Shown: one piece after another, positions 54,470-62,650 of the stretch
Numbering within the stretch: position 1 is the stretch's first letter
Layout of the letters: each line of letters starts with the position of its first letter
From: an uncultured Bacteroidota bacterium
Lineage (GTDB): Bacteria > Bacteroidota > Bacteroidia > Flavobacteriales > Flavobacteriaceae
Reading direction: 5' to 3'
Assembly (NCBI GenBank): GCA_913041125.1
Contig: CAJWHM010000002.1
Location: forward strand, 38,868 to 102,867
DNA: 64,000 bases
Notes under the pieces: generated by a model
Databases searched by the model: none
What the model was told of the DNA's origin: nothing
The model's input: only the letters and a program-made list of their open reading frames with translations
Position numbers and translations under genes: made by a program

Positions 54470-55461
54470 TTTTGACTTATTTTTTTGAGTTTCTTGAATG
54501 CTTTAAAAGCATCACCAGATTTTAATGATTCTATTGCTTTTTCAAAACCTTCTCTGATAGATAAATTTAAAGTAGTTGAAATAGCTATTCCAGCATTTGC
54601 GCAAACGACATCATGTTGAGCCTTAGTCCCTTTATTTTGCATAACATCCATAAAAATTTTAGCTGATGATTCAATACTTTTTCCTCCTGAAATATCAGTT
54701 TCATTCACTCGATTTAGACCAAAATCTTTTGATTTAATTAATCTTTCACTTTTTTTACTAAAGGTTTTTGTGTTTCCAGTTAAAGAAATTTCGTCATATC
54801 CGTTTAAGTCATATAAAATAGTGAAGTTAATGTCTGTTTTTTGTAATAAGTAGTTATACAAACGAGCTAACTCTAAATTAAAAACACCGGTTAATTGATT
54901 TTTTGGGAATGATGGATTAACAAGAGGACCTAACATATTAAAAAACGTTTTGACCCCTAGTTCACGACGAATAGGGGCTACATTCTTCATAGCAGGGTGA
55001 AAAAGAGGGGCATGAAGAATACAAATACCTGCTTTATCTAAACATCTTTTTAAATGATCCTCTTTGTTTGAAAATTTAATTCCTAGTGCCTCCAAAACAT
55101 TACTTGATCCACAACTTGAGGAAACTCCATAATTACCGTGTTTTGTTACTTTTATCCCAGCGCCAGCAACAATAAATGAAGAAATAGTAGAAATGTTAAA
55201 GGTGTCTTTGTTATCCCCCCCCGTTCCACAAAGGTCAACTGTATTAAACTCATTTACATTAATTGAATTGCATAATTCTAAAAGAGCTAATCGAAATCCG
55301 TCAAGTTCTTCTAGGGTAATACTTCTCATCATATAGACCGTAAGAAAAGAAGCGATTTGTGATGTATTGTATTTGTCATCAGCAATATTAATTATCATCT
55401 GTCGAGCTTCCTCTTTTGTAAGGCTTTGGTGCTTAATTAATCTATTTAGTATAGCCTTCAT
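54466..55461 (-). CDS. trpD: Anthranilate phosphoribosyltransferase
   Basis: A 331-residue PRPP-dependent transferase, class IV. It carries the diagnostic LCGTGGDNKDTFNIST, KHGNYGVSSSCGSSNVLEALG and RRELGVKTFFNMLGPLVNP. The GTGGD motif is encoded by an eight-G run at 55222-55215. The gene is not fused to trpG. The start is 2 bases after the trpG stop. Confidence 0.96.
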   Translation of the reverse strand: MKAILNRLIKHQSLTKEEARQMIINIADDKYNTSQIASFLTVYMMRSITLEELDGFRLALLELCNSINVNEFNTVDLCGTGGDNKDTFNISTISSFIVAGAGIKVTKHGNYGVSSSCGSSNVLEALGIKFSNKEDHLKRCLDKAGICILHAPLFHPAMKNVAPIRRELGVKTFFNMLGPLVNPSFPKNQLTGVFNLELARLYNYLLQKTDINFTILYDLNGYDEISLTGNTKTFSKKSERLIKSKDFGLNRVNETDISGGKSIESSAKIFMDVMQNKGTKAQHDVVCANAGIAISTTLNLSIREGFEKAIESLKSGDAFKAFKKLKKISQK

Positions 55462-55463
55462 AT

Positions 55464-56027
55464 TTAACTATTTATCCAATTCTCTAATATTCTCTTTCCA
55501 TAAGGAGTTAGTATTGATTCAGGATGATACTGAACAGCTCTAACATCATATTCAATATGTCTAAGTGACATTAATTGACCCTCTTCATCAAAAGATGTTG
55601 CAATTAAATCTTTGGGAAGTGGGGTGTCAACTACCCATGAATGATATCGACCAACGTTAAATGTCTCTGGGAGATTTTTGAATAAATAATCTTCTTTGAT
55701 TATTTTAATAGGGGTAGCAATTCCATGATAAACCTTCTTTAGGTTAATTAAAGTTCCTCCAAAAACCTCCCCTATTGCTTGTTGTCCGAGACAAATACCT
55801 AATATTTTTTTTGAAGGAGCATAGTGTCTAATCGCAGTTTTTAATAGTCCGGATTCATTTGGAATTCCAGGACCTGGTGATAATAATATAGAATGATAAT
55901 CATTCAATTCTTTAAGTTCAAATTTATCATTTCTTTTTACAGTTACTATACAACCCAAGTCCTCAAGATAATGTACAAGGTTATAGGTAAATGAGTCATA
56001 ATTATCGATAACAAATATTTTTTTCAT
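55464..56027 (-). CDS. trpG: Anthranilate synthase component II (glutamine amidotransferase)
   Basis: A 187-residue class I glutamine amidotransferase that gives ammonia to TrpE. The nucleophile Cys is in ILGICLGQQAIGEVFGG, the oxyanion motif is LSPGPGIPNESG, and the His-Glu pair is in VQYHPESIL. It may also serve PabB, as in other bacteria; no pabB is present. The trpE stop lies 2 bases before its start. Confidence 0.95.
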   Translation of the reverse strand: MKKIFVIDNYDSFTYNLVHYLEDLGCIVTVKRNDKFELKELNDYHSILLSPGPGIPNESGLLKTAIRHYAPSKKILGICLGQQAIGEVFGGTLINLKKVYHGIATPIKIIKEDYLFKNLPETFNVGRYHSWVVDTPLPKDLIATSFDEEGQLMSLRHIEYDVRAVQYHPESILTPYGKRILENWINS

Positions 56028-56029
56028 AA

Positions 56030-57430
56030 TTAAATTTTCTCAGCTTGAATTAGAGCTTTATCTAAAGCTCCTAACTTATTATACACTTCTTGCAATTCAC
56101 TCTCAGGTATTGAATCAGCAACAATTCCTGCACCTGCTTGATAATGAAGCTGGTTATTTAAGCTTAAAAAAGATCTTATTATAATTGCGTGATTAAAATT
56201 CCCGTTAAAATCCATATAACCTATTGCTCCACCATAAAAATTCCTTTTTATTTTTTCATATTTATCTATCAATTGGAGGGCTTTATGTTTTGGGGCTCCA
56301 CTCAAAGTTCCAGCTGGAAAAGTATCAGCAACAACTCTAAATGTATTTGTTGTAGTTTTCATTTTACAAGTTACTTTTGAGACTAAGTGAATTACGTGTG
56401 AATAAAACTGAATTTCTCTGTTTTTTTCTACTACGACGTTCGTTCCATTTCTGCTTAAATCATTGCGAGCTAGATCTACTAGCATCACATGTTCACTATT
56501 CTCTTTTGGATCTTTTGCTAATTCTTTTGCAGATATCAAATCTTTTTTATCATCACCAGTTTTTTTAAATGTACCAGCAATAGGATGTATTTCTGCTTTA
56601 CCATCTTGGACTATTAGCTGCGCTTCAGGTGAACTTCCGAAGATTTTAAAATCACCATAATCAAAGAAAAATAAATAAGGGGATGGATTTATTGAACGAA
56701 GAGTTCTATAAACATTAAACTCATCTCCTTTAAAATTTTGAGAAAATCTTCTCGAAAGTACTAGTTGAAAAACATCACCACGAAAACAGTGCTCTTTTGC
56801 TTTTTTTACAAAGTTTATGAATTCTATATCGGTAAGGTTAGATTTTTTATCACCTATTTTTTGAAATTTAAATAAGCTATTTTTTTTTGAATTAAGAAGA
56901 ACCTCTATCTCCTCTAGATTATGTGAACCAGCATAAATATTTGAAAATAAATATGCTTCATGATTAAATAAACTGATTGCAATTATGTTTTGATATATGG
57001 CATAATAGATTTCAGGAATATTAAATCCAGATTTTTTTTTGTTAATTTCTATGCTGTCAAAATATTCTACAGCTTCATGTGAAATGTATCCAAAAATCCC
57101 ATTAGCAATAAATTTAAATGGTAAGCTTTCGCATTTAAATTTTTGTGAAAAATCATGAATTCTTTGAGGAATATCAGTTTCATTAGTAATATTTTCAGAT
57201 GAAATCTCACCATTTGGCATTTCTATAGTAAGTATTCCATTTTTTAATTCGAAAGAAGCAATCGGGTTGCAACATATATATGAAAAGTTTTTATTATTAG
57301 CATGGTAATCACTACTCTCCAGAAGTAAAGAATGAGGGAACACATCTCTAAGTTTCAAATAAACACTAACAGGCGTAATTGTATCTGCAAGTATTTTTTT
57401 GTATTTAGTATTTAATTCAAACTTTTTCAT
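56030..57430 (-). CDS. trpE: Anthranilate synthase component I
   Basis: A 466-residue chorismate-utilising enzyme. The C-terminal half has FRGDVFQLVLSRRF, FGSSPEAQLIV, HPIAGTFKKTGDD, MLVDLARNDLSRNG, FPAGTLSGAPKHKALQLID and GGAIGYMDFNGNFNHAI. The N-terminal half, with LLESSDYH, contains the Trp feedback region typical of TrpE. It is the first structural gene of the operon and is preceded by a trp leader peptide and an attenuator. Confidence 0.96.
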   Translation of the reverse strand: MKKFELNTKYKKILADTITPVSVYLKLRDVFPHSLLLESSDYHANNKNFSYICCNPIASFELKNGILTIEMPNGEISSENITNETDIPQRIHDFSQKFKCESLPFKFIANGIFGYISHEAVEYFDSIEINKKKSGFNIPEIYYAIYQNIIAISLFNHEAYLFSNIYAGSHNLEEIEVLLNSKKNSLFKFQKIGDKKSNLTDIEFINFVKKAKEHCFRGDVFQLVLSRRFSQNFKGDEFNVYRTLRSINPSPYLFFFDYGDFKIFGSSPEAQLIVQDGKAEIHPIAGTFKKTGDDKKDLISAKELAKDPKENSEHVMLVDLARNDLSRNGTNVVVEKNREIQFYSHVIHLVSKVTCKMKTTTNTFRVVADTFPAGTLSGAPKHKALQLIDKYEKIKRNFYGGAIGYMDFNGNFNHAIIIRSFLSLNNQLHYQAGAGIVADSIPESELQEVYNKLGALDKALIQAEKI

Positions 57431-57441
57431 AATTTACTGAA

Positions 57442-57472
57442 TTAAAAAAGGCTTATCGTGATGACAAGCCTT
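57442..57472 (-). terminator. trp attenuator terminator
   Basis: On the minus strand, AAGGCTT (57472-57466) pairs with AAGCCTT (57454-57448) around an 11-base loop, then a run of six T residues (57449-57444 region, with the last two bases of the stem). It sits 12 bases upstream of trpE and downstream of the trp leader peptide. The loop bases 57463-57455 are complementary over nine positions to leader bases 57502-57494, the likely antiterminator partner. Confidence 0.8.
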
Positions 57473-57504
57473 GTTTAAAAACATAAAAAGTTGCATCACA
57501 ATGA

Positions 57505-57552
57505 TTAGGAATCATTATTGTGCCACCAGCTTTTTACATTATAATTTTTCAT
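57505..57552 (-). CDS. trpL: trp operon leader peptide with tandem Trp codons
   Basis: A 15-codon frame starting ATG at 57552-57550 and ending TAA at 57507-57505. It encodes MKNYNVKSWWHNNDS, with tandem TGG codons at 57528-57523. It lies between a TATTTTTG promoter box and an intrinsic terminator in front of trpE, the arrangement of classical ribosome-mediated attenuation. The region from 57519 to 57497 can form a hairpin (CACAA...TTGTG, with a 3-base bulge) that overlaps the end of the peptide frame and sequesters the antiterminator strand. Confidence 0.8.
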   Translation of the reverse strand: MKNYNVKSWWHNNDS

Positions 57553-57558
57553 TGGACC

Positions 57559-57566
57559 CAAAAATA
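57559..57566 (-). promoter_or_regulatory. -7 promoter box TATTTTTG for the trp operon
   Basis: An exact TAnnTTTG on the minus strand, ending 6 bases before the leader-peptide ATG (57552). The transcript would begin at or within a few bases of that ATG. This places the promoter in the gap after the yceI stop. Confidence 0.6.
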
Positions 57567-57616
57567 GTATAAATTTTATAAAAATTAGAATACCTAATAA
57601 TTTTTAATTTTCATTT

Positions 57617-58183
57617 TCAGAAAATTAGAGTTACCTCAACATCTATATTGTCATAAATTAGCTTGTCCCCTAAATCTGAAAAGAAAGATGCAGATCTATA
57701 TTTAACGTCATATTTTGATCGATCGAAAGTCATTTTTGCAAATGCACCAAGATCATTAAATGTCAGTACAAAACTAATGGGGTGAGCAATATTTTTTATT
57801 GTAAGAATACCATTTATTTTATGCTTATTATTACTTATTTTATTAGAAGAAGAAATATTTAGTGAGGCTGTTGGGTATTTTTCAACTCCAAAAAAGTCAT
57901 CTGATTTTAAATGATTCTCTAAATATTGTTTTGACTTGCCGCTTAGATCTTCATCAACTAAACTTTTCATGTCAACTGAAAAATCTCCACCAATAATTTG
58001 ATCATTATTTAAAATTATTTTACCATTATTAAATTTAAGTGAGCCAAAATGTATTTTAGTGGTTATTTCTTTACCAATCCACTTAATTTTACTCTCATTA
58101 ATATTTATTTTTTTTTCTTGACCATTAATTAATAACCCACTAAAAAGAGTTATCAAAAGAATAATATTTTTTATCATTTTCAT
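57617..58183 (-). CDS. YceI family lipid-binding-like secreted protein
   Basis: A 188-residue protein with a signal peptide (about 1-20, ending LLINGQ) and a YceI lipocalin-like beta-barrel. It opens with ESKIKWIGKEITTKIHFGSLK, and DFFGVEKYPTASLNIS and LTIKNIAHPISFVLTF follow. Family members bind polyisoprenoids or other hydrophobic molecules in the periplasm. It overlaps the marR 3' end by 4 bases, and marR probably controls it. Confidence 0.9.
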   Translation of the reverse strand: MKMIKNIILLITLFSGLLINGQEKKININESKIKWIGKEITTKIHFGSLKFNNGKIILNNDQIIGGDFSVDMKSLVDEDLSGKSKQYLENHLKSDDFFGVEKYPTASLNISSSNKISNNKHKINGILTIKNIAHPISFVLTFNDLGAFAKMTFDRSKYDVKYRSASFFSDLGDKLIYDNIDVEVTLIF

Positions 58184-58620
58184 GTCGATTTTTGTTTTAG
58201 TGAATTATTTATTTTGTTAAATAGAGTTAAAATTTCATCATGCTCTTCAGGTGATAGTTTGTCAGTGAGTTTTGATTCTTCTTTTTCAAAAATTAAATCT
58301 ATTTTTCCCAATATTTTCAAACCTTTTGGAGTTATTAATAATTCAATTTTTCTCCTATTTTCTTCACAAATGCTTCTACTCGCGTAATTTTTTTTAACTA
58401 GTTTATCTATGATTCGTGTAGTATTACTCATTCTATTAATCATCTTTTCTTGAACAGTTGAAAGGTTTGAAGGATTTCCTTTTTGTCCTCGTAAAATTCT
58501 CAATACATTAAATTGTTGAAGAGAAATTTTATACGGCTTTAATATATTACTTAATGTATCTACAACAAAAGTGTTAGTTTTTAATAAAGAAATAATTACA
58601 CTTTTTGACTTATTTGACAT
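58180..58620 (-). CDS. MarR family transcriptional regulator
   Basis: A 146-residue winged-helix regulator: ISLQQFNVLRILRGQKG, then MINRMSNTTRIIDKLVKKNYASRS as the recognition helix and wing (cited as MINRMSNTTRIIDKL and VKKNYASRS), and CEENRRKIELLITPKGLKIL. It is first in a two-gene operon with yceI. A 14-bp perfect palindrome lies 14 bases upstream of its start, which suggests autoregulation. Confidence 0.92.
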   Translation of the reverse strand: MSNKSKSVIISLLKTNTFVVDTLSNILKPYKISLQQFNVLRILRGQKGNPSNLSTVQEKMINRMSNTTRIIDKLVKKNYASRSICEENRRKIELLITPKGLKILGKIDLIFEKEESKLTDKLSPEEHDEILTLFNKINNSLKQKST

Positions 58621-58634
58621 TTATAACTACATCA

Positions 58635-58648
58635 TTTGTATATACAAA
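58635..58648. promoter_or_regulatory. Perfect 14-bp palindrome, probable MarR operator
   Basis: TTTGTATATACAAA reads the same on both strands. It lies 14 bases before the marR start and 71 bases before the divergent rhodanese start. MarR proteins bind such palindromes of this size and often repress their own gene. The site is low in GC, so chance is not negligible. Confidence 0.55.
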
Positions 58649-58719
58649 CTTAATAATATTTTTTTAAGATTGTTTTGTGTGGAGAAATATGCTATTGTAT
58701 TTTTATTGAAAATTTATAA

Positions 58720-59031
58720 ATGAATTTAGACCAAAACAACTGGCTTGAAAAACAAAAAAATAATCTAAATAGCATTATTCTAGATGTTAGAACAAAAGAA
58801 GAATTTGATGACGGCCATATACCGAATGCACTTCTTATGGATATTAGAAATCCACAAGAATTTATGGAAGCCATTGACTCATTGAATAATAAAAATGTTT
58901 ACTTTGTTTATTGTAGATCTGGTGCAAGGAGTGCTCAAGCATGTCAATTGATTAAAGAAGCAGGTATCAAAAATTGTTTTAATCTTTTAGGTGGTATTTT
59001 AGAATGGAAAGGTCAAATAACAAAAGGTTAA
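58720..59031 (+). CDS. Rhodanese-like sulfurtransferase domain protein
   Basis: A 103-residue single-domain rhodanese: IILDVRTKEEFDDGHIPNAL, then the active-site loop VYCRSGARS with Cys (VYFVYCRSGARSAQACQL) and GGILEWKG at the C-terminus. It is cytoplasmic and could carry persulfide sulfur. It is divergent from marR and shares its upstream region, so it may also respond to the palindrome. An 8-bp inverted repeat (59045-59064) follows. Confidence 0.92.
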   Translation: MNLDQNNWLEKQKNNLNSIILDVRTKEEFDDGHIPNALLMDIRNPQEFMEAIDSLNNKNVYFVYCRSGARSAQACQLIKEAGIKNCFNLLGGILEWKGQITKG

Positions 59032-59112
59032 ATTTCCATATAACACTTTAATATTCATTAAAGTTGATTGAAACTTTATTTCAGCTAAACTTTCCTCAAT
59101 TTTAACATTTTC

Positions 59113-59340
59113 ATGAAAAAAACTCAAAAACTTCGAATATTTTTAGAAAGGAATGGCTTTAGGGTTTCTTCTCGTTTAGCTGAATTGTTAGGTATGAAAG
59201 TAAAAAGTGTACGTTTATTTTTTATTTACGCTTCATTTACTACAATTATTGGAGGTTTTTTATTGTATCTGATTTTGGCTTTTTGGCTAAAGCTTAAAGA
59301 TTTAATTTATTCCAAGAGAACCTCAGTTTTTGATTTATAG
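59113..59340 (+). CDS. PspC-domain small membrane protein
   Basis: A 75-residue protein with a cytoplasmic N-terminus containing LAELLGMKVKSVRLFFIYASF, followed by a membrane helix (about 40-62). This is the PspC shape, related to phage-shock-protein C, although no PspA or PspB is present. It starts about 80 bases after the rhodanese gene. The role is probably in envelope stress sensing, but this is a family-level guess. Confidence 0.8.
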   Translation: MKKTQKLRIFLERNGFRVSSRLAELLGMKVKSVRLFFIYASFTTIIGGFLLYLILAFWLKLKDLIYSKRTSVFDL

Positions 59341-59492
59341 ATTTAAATTTCAATGATCTTTTAAAATTAATTTAATATGCTATGTCATAAACATCTCAAG
59401 TTTGCAAAATTGAATATATTTCATGACTAATTGTTTGTTATTCTATTCCTTTTTATGATATTGAGCTTTTAAATAATCTATTTGACTCCTAT

Positions 59493-61088
59493 ATGTTTTT
59501 TAATTTAATAAATAAATACAGTATATCTTTTTACTTTTTAATGATATCACAATTCATACATTCTCAAGAAAGAGGTTTGGATGAAAGGATTAACGAAGCT
59601 TTTACCCCAATTGCAAACTGGTGGGAGGGTCTAATCCTTCACAATTTTCCTGGAACTGAAATACCTACAATTATATTTTTACTTGTGGGGGGAGCTTTGT
59701 TTTTTACAATATATTTTGGATTTGTAAATATCAGACACTTTGCTACTGCTATAAATACTGTAAGAGGTAAGTATGATTCATTAGAAAACAACAAAAAAAC
59801 TGATTTGGATAAAAATAATAATGAAGGGGAGGTTAGTCATTTTCAAGCATTAGCAACAGCTGTTTCTGGAACTGTTGGGAATGGTAATATAGCGGGTGTT
59901 GCACTAGCTATAGCAGTTGGTGGTCCAGGGGCTACATTTTGGATGATATTATGTGGACTTCTTGGGATGTCTACGAAATTTGTAGAGTGTACTTTAGGAG
60001 TTAAATACAGAGATGTAGGCCTTGAAGGAACTGTATATGGGGGTCCAATGTACTATCTTACAAAAGGTCTAAAGGAAAGAGGATTTGTTAAATTAGGGAA
60101 AGTTTTAGCTGTGACATTTGCTCTTTTGTGTATTGGAGCATCTTTTGGAGGGGGCAATGCTGCTCAATCAAATCAAGCTGCAATGCAGCTAGTGAGTTCT
60201 TTTGGTATGACAGGGGGTAGTGCTAGAACTATTATAGGTTTAGTTATGATGATATTAGTTGGTATTATTATAATCGGTGGTATAAAAAGAATAGCTTCTG
60301 TTACTGAAAAAATTGTTCCGCTGATGGCATTGATGTATATACTAGCATGCCTGTATATAATAATATCAAATATAAGTTTTGTTGATGATGCAATTGGGAT
60401 GATTATTTCTCAAGCATTTAGTCCTCAAGCGGGTCTAGGAGGATTGCTTGGTGTTTTGGTTACTGGGTTTAGAAGAGCTGCATTCTCTAATGAAGCAGGT
60501 GCAGGTTCAGCATCAATAGCTCATTCAGCTGTTAAAACTAGATTTGCAGCCTCAGAAGGTCTAGTGGCTTTATTAGAGCCTTTTATTGATACAGTTGTTA
60601 TTTGTACTATGACAGCCCTAGTCATTATTATTTTTAATGGTGATAATACAATCTTTGAATACGGAGGTGTTGGAGGTGTTGTAATGATAAATGGGGCCCC
60701 CGCTGAGGGTGCTGGAATTACAGCAGCCGCATTTTCTGAATACATATCATTTTCGGGTCCTTTCTTAACAATTGCAGTGGTATTATTTGCATTATCTACA
60801 ATGATTTCATGGTCCTACTATGGTCTACAATCTTGGATGTATATTTTTGGTAAAAGCAAGATATCTGAAATGACTTATAAATCACTATTTCTTATTTTTA
60901 TAGTTATAGGTGCAGCTGGAGATATGTCATCTGTTTGGGCATTTTCAGATGCAATGATTCTTGCGCTGGTATTTCCAAATATGATCGGGTTATTATTTTT
61001 ATTTCCAAGAGTTAGAAAAGAATTAAATAGCTATTTAAAAGCTATATCTACAATTAAAACTAATACAGAAAAAACACTGTTAAAATAA
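59493..61088 (+). CDS. Sodium:alanine symporter family (AGCS) transporter
   Basis: A 531-residue inner-membrane sodium-coupled alanine/glycine symporter. A signal-like first segment precedes the AGCS core: VSGTVGNGNIAGVALAIAVGGPG, the GPMYYLTKG segment, FGGGNAAQSNQ, and GFRRAAFSNEAGAGSASIAHSA, a family signature (cited in shorter blocks VSGTVGNGNIAGVAL, RRAAFSNEAGAGSASIAHS). About ten to eleven helices are evident. No neighbouring amino-acid catabolic gene is adjacent. Confidence 0.94.
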   Translation: MFFNLINKYSISFYFLMISQFIHSQERGLDERINEAFTPIANWWEGLILHNFPGTEIPTIIFLLVGGALFFTIYFGFVNIRHFATAINTVRGKYDSLENNKKTDLDKNNNEGEVSHFQALATAVSGTVGNGNIAGVALAIAVGGPGATFWMILCGLLGMSTKFVECTLGVKYRDVGLEGTVYGGPMYYLTKGLKERGFVKLGKVLAVTFALLCIGASFGGGNAAQSNQAAMQLVSSFGMTGGSARTIIGLVMMILVGIIIIGGIKRIASVTEKIVPLMALMYILACLYIIISNISFVDDAIGMIISQAFSPQAGLGGLLGVLVTGFRRAAFSNEAGAGSASIAHSAVKTRFAASEGLVALLEPFIDTVVICTMTALVIIIFNGDNTIFEYGGVGGVVMINGAPAEGAGITAAAFSEYISFSGPFLTIAVVLFALSTMISWSYYGLQSWMYIFGKSKISEMTYKSLFLIFIVIGAAGDMSSVWAFSDAMILALVFPNMIGLLFLFPRVRKELNSYLKAISTIKTNTEKTLLK

Positions 61089-61149
61089 AAATTAAAATTT
61101 TTGTCTCAACTTTTTATGAATTTCCCAAACAAACTAATGATTTTAAAAT

Positions 61150-61157
61150 TATATTTG
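61150..61157 (+). promoter_or_regulatory. -7 promoter box TATATTTG for the acyl-CoA dehydrogenase gene
   Basis: An exact TAnnTTTG box 16 bases before the ATG at 61174. It also makes the ATG, rather than the TTG at 61168, the better start. Confidence 0.55.
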
Positions 61158-61173
61158 TAATAAAATATTGCTA

Positions 61174-62340
61174 ATGATTGATTTCGAACTACGCCCTGAA
61201 GTAAGTAAATCTGAAACCCAACGCATGGTTTATGAGGCTGCACGTGACTTTGCTATACAGTTTATAAAACCCAATGTCATGGATTGGGACGAAGCCCAAT
61301 ATTTCCCAGTTGAAATTTTTGAAAAGGCGGGAGCTTTAGGATTTATGGGAATGCTTATCCCCGAGAGATATGGAGGATCTGGAATGGGATATCATGAATA
61401 TGTAACCTTGATTGAAACAATTTCAATTATAGACCCTTCTATTGGATTATCAATTGCAGCTCATAATTCATTATGCGTCAATCATATTTATTCTTTTGGA
61501 ACAGAACAACAGAGATTGAAATGGCTTCCTCAGTTGTGCGAAGGAAGCTCTATAGGTGCTTGGGGCTTGACAGAACATAATACTGGGTCAGATGCTAAAG
61601 GAATGTCAACCACAGCAACTCAAAAGGGTGATCATTGGGTACTTAATGGCACAAAAAACTTTATAACTCATGGTATTTCAGCCGATATTGCAATAGTTAT
61701 AGCAAGAAATGGAAATAAAGGAGATAATCGTGGAATGACTGCATTTGTTGTTGAAAGAGGAACTCCTGGTTTTTATGCTGGTAAAAAAGAAAATAAGTTA
61801 GGAATGCGTGCTTCTGAAACAGCAGAAATGATATTTGAAAATTGTATTATTCCAGATGAAAACAGATTGGGTCCTATAGGAGACGGATTTGTACAATCAA
61901 TGAAAATACTTGATGGTGGTAGGATTTCAATTGCAGCTCTATCTCTAGGAGTAGCCAAAGGAGCTTACAATTCGTCATTATTATATTCCCAAGAACGTAA
62001 ACAATTTGGAAAATCAATAAGTGAATTTCAAGGAATTTCCTTCAAACTAGTTGATATGGCTACTGAAATTGAAGCTGCATCATTGCTTACTCAAAAAGCA
62101 TCAGAAATGAAAAATAAAAACTTAAATGTTACTAAGGCCGGTGCGATGGCAAAATTATTTGCTTCTGAAACTTGTGTTAAAGTTGCTAGTGAATCAGTTC
62201 AAATTCATGGGGGTTATGGTTTCACAAAAGACTTTCCGGTAGAAAAATTTTACAGAGATTCAAAACTTTGCACAATAGGGGAAGGGACAAGTGAAATACA
62301 AAAAATAGTGATAGCTAGGAAGATTTTAAATAATAATTAA
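61174..62340 (+). CDS. Acyl-CoA dehydrogenase
   Basis: A FAD enzyme of about 388 residues that oxidises acyl-CoA or an amino-acid-derived CoA ester. The start is ATG 61174 ([14 protein letters not shown]), two codons after an upstream TTG. Landmarks are [27 protein letters not shown], the FAD-binding [13 protein letters not shown], and [22 protein letters not shown] with the C-terminal [17 protein letters not shown]. It is similar to isovaleryl- or glutaryl-type enzymes but the substrate is not clear. It precedes rpsU, a common flavobacterial order. Confidence 0.93.
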   Translation: MIDFELRPEVSKSETQRMVYEAARDFAIQFIKPNVMDWDEAQYFPVEIFEKAGALGFMGMLIPERYGGSGMGYHEYVTLIETISIIDPSIGLSIAAHNSLCVNHIYSFGTEQQRLKWLPQLCEGSSIGAWGLTEHNTGSDAKGMSTTATQKGDHWVLNGTKNFITHGISADIAIVIARNGNKGDNRGMTAFVVERGTPGFYAGKKENKLGMRASETAEMIFENCIIPDENRLGPIGDGFVQSMKILDGGRISIAALSLGVAKGAYNSSLLYSQERKQFGKSISEFQGISFKLVDMATEIEAASLLTQKASEMKNKNLNVTKAGAMAKLFASETCVKVASESVQIHGGYGFTKDFPVEKFYRDSKLCTIGEGTSEIQKIVIARKILNNN

Positions 62341-62369
62341 ATTTAAATTTCTAATTCTTAGCTTTTATT

Positions 62370-62377
62370 TATATTTG
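62370..62377 (+). promoter_or_regulatory. -7 promoter box TATATTTG for rpsU
   Basis: An exact TAnnTTTG box 28 bases upstream of the rpsU ATG. It places the Shine-Dalgarno sequence inside a leader of about 24 bases. Confidence 0.6.
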
Positions 62378-62389
62378 CAACCAATAAGA

Positions 62390-62397
62390 AAGGAGGT
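62390..62397 (+). promoter_or_regulatory. Exceptionally strong Shine-Dalgarno of rpsU
   Basis: AAGGAGGT, 9 bases from G62396 to the ATG at 62406, is a near-perfect anti-Shine-Dalgarno match. It is the only such site I saw before any gene here. In Bacteroidota, ribosomal proteins bS21, bS18 and bS6 hide the 16S anti-Shine-Dalgarno, and rpsU is known to keep a strong site that permits feedback control. Confidence 0.85.
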
Positions 62398-62405
62398 ATA
62401 AAAAA

Positions 62406-62600
62406 ATGTTAATAATTCCTATTAAAGACGGAGAAAACATAGACAGAGCATTAAAGCGTTTTAAGAGAAAATTTGATAAAACTGGTGCTATGAAACAACT
62501 AAGGACACGAAAACAATTTACTAAGCCATCAGTCAAACATCGACAAAAAATTCAAAAAGCTCAATACATCCAACGGCTGAGAGATAACGAAAACAGCTAA
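62406..62600 (+). CDS. rpsU: 30S ribosomal protein bS21
   Basis: A 64-residue basic protein of the small subunit: IIPIKDGENIDRALKRFKRKFDKTG is the family N-terminus (cited as IKDGENIDRALKRFKRKF). The rest is Arg/Lys-rich (KQLRTRKQFTKPSVKHRQKIQKAQYIQRLRD, cited as QLRTRKQFTKPSVKHRQKI). bS21 binds near the 16S 3' end and in Bacteroidota helps hide the anti-Shine-Dalgarno. A strong Shine-Dalgarno and a near promoter box are just upstream. It leads xerC and hpf. Confidence 0.96.
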   Translation: MLIIPIKDGENIDRALKRFKRKFDKTGAMKQLRTRKQFTKPSVKHRQKIQKAQYIQRLRDNENS

Positions 62601-62650
62601 AAATAATTTTTAAATTTTTAATTCTTATTCCAACAAGTTCGTAAATTTAT

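Noticed and set aside
59045..59064. Perfect 8-bp inverted repeat ACTTTAAT/ATTAAAGT after the rhodanese gene, considered as a terminator
   Set aside because: The stem is almost all A/T with a 4-base loop and no T-tract follows. It may be a weak stem, but I would not call a terminator.
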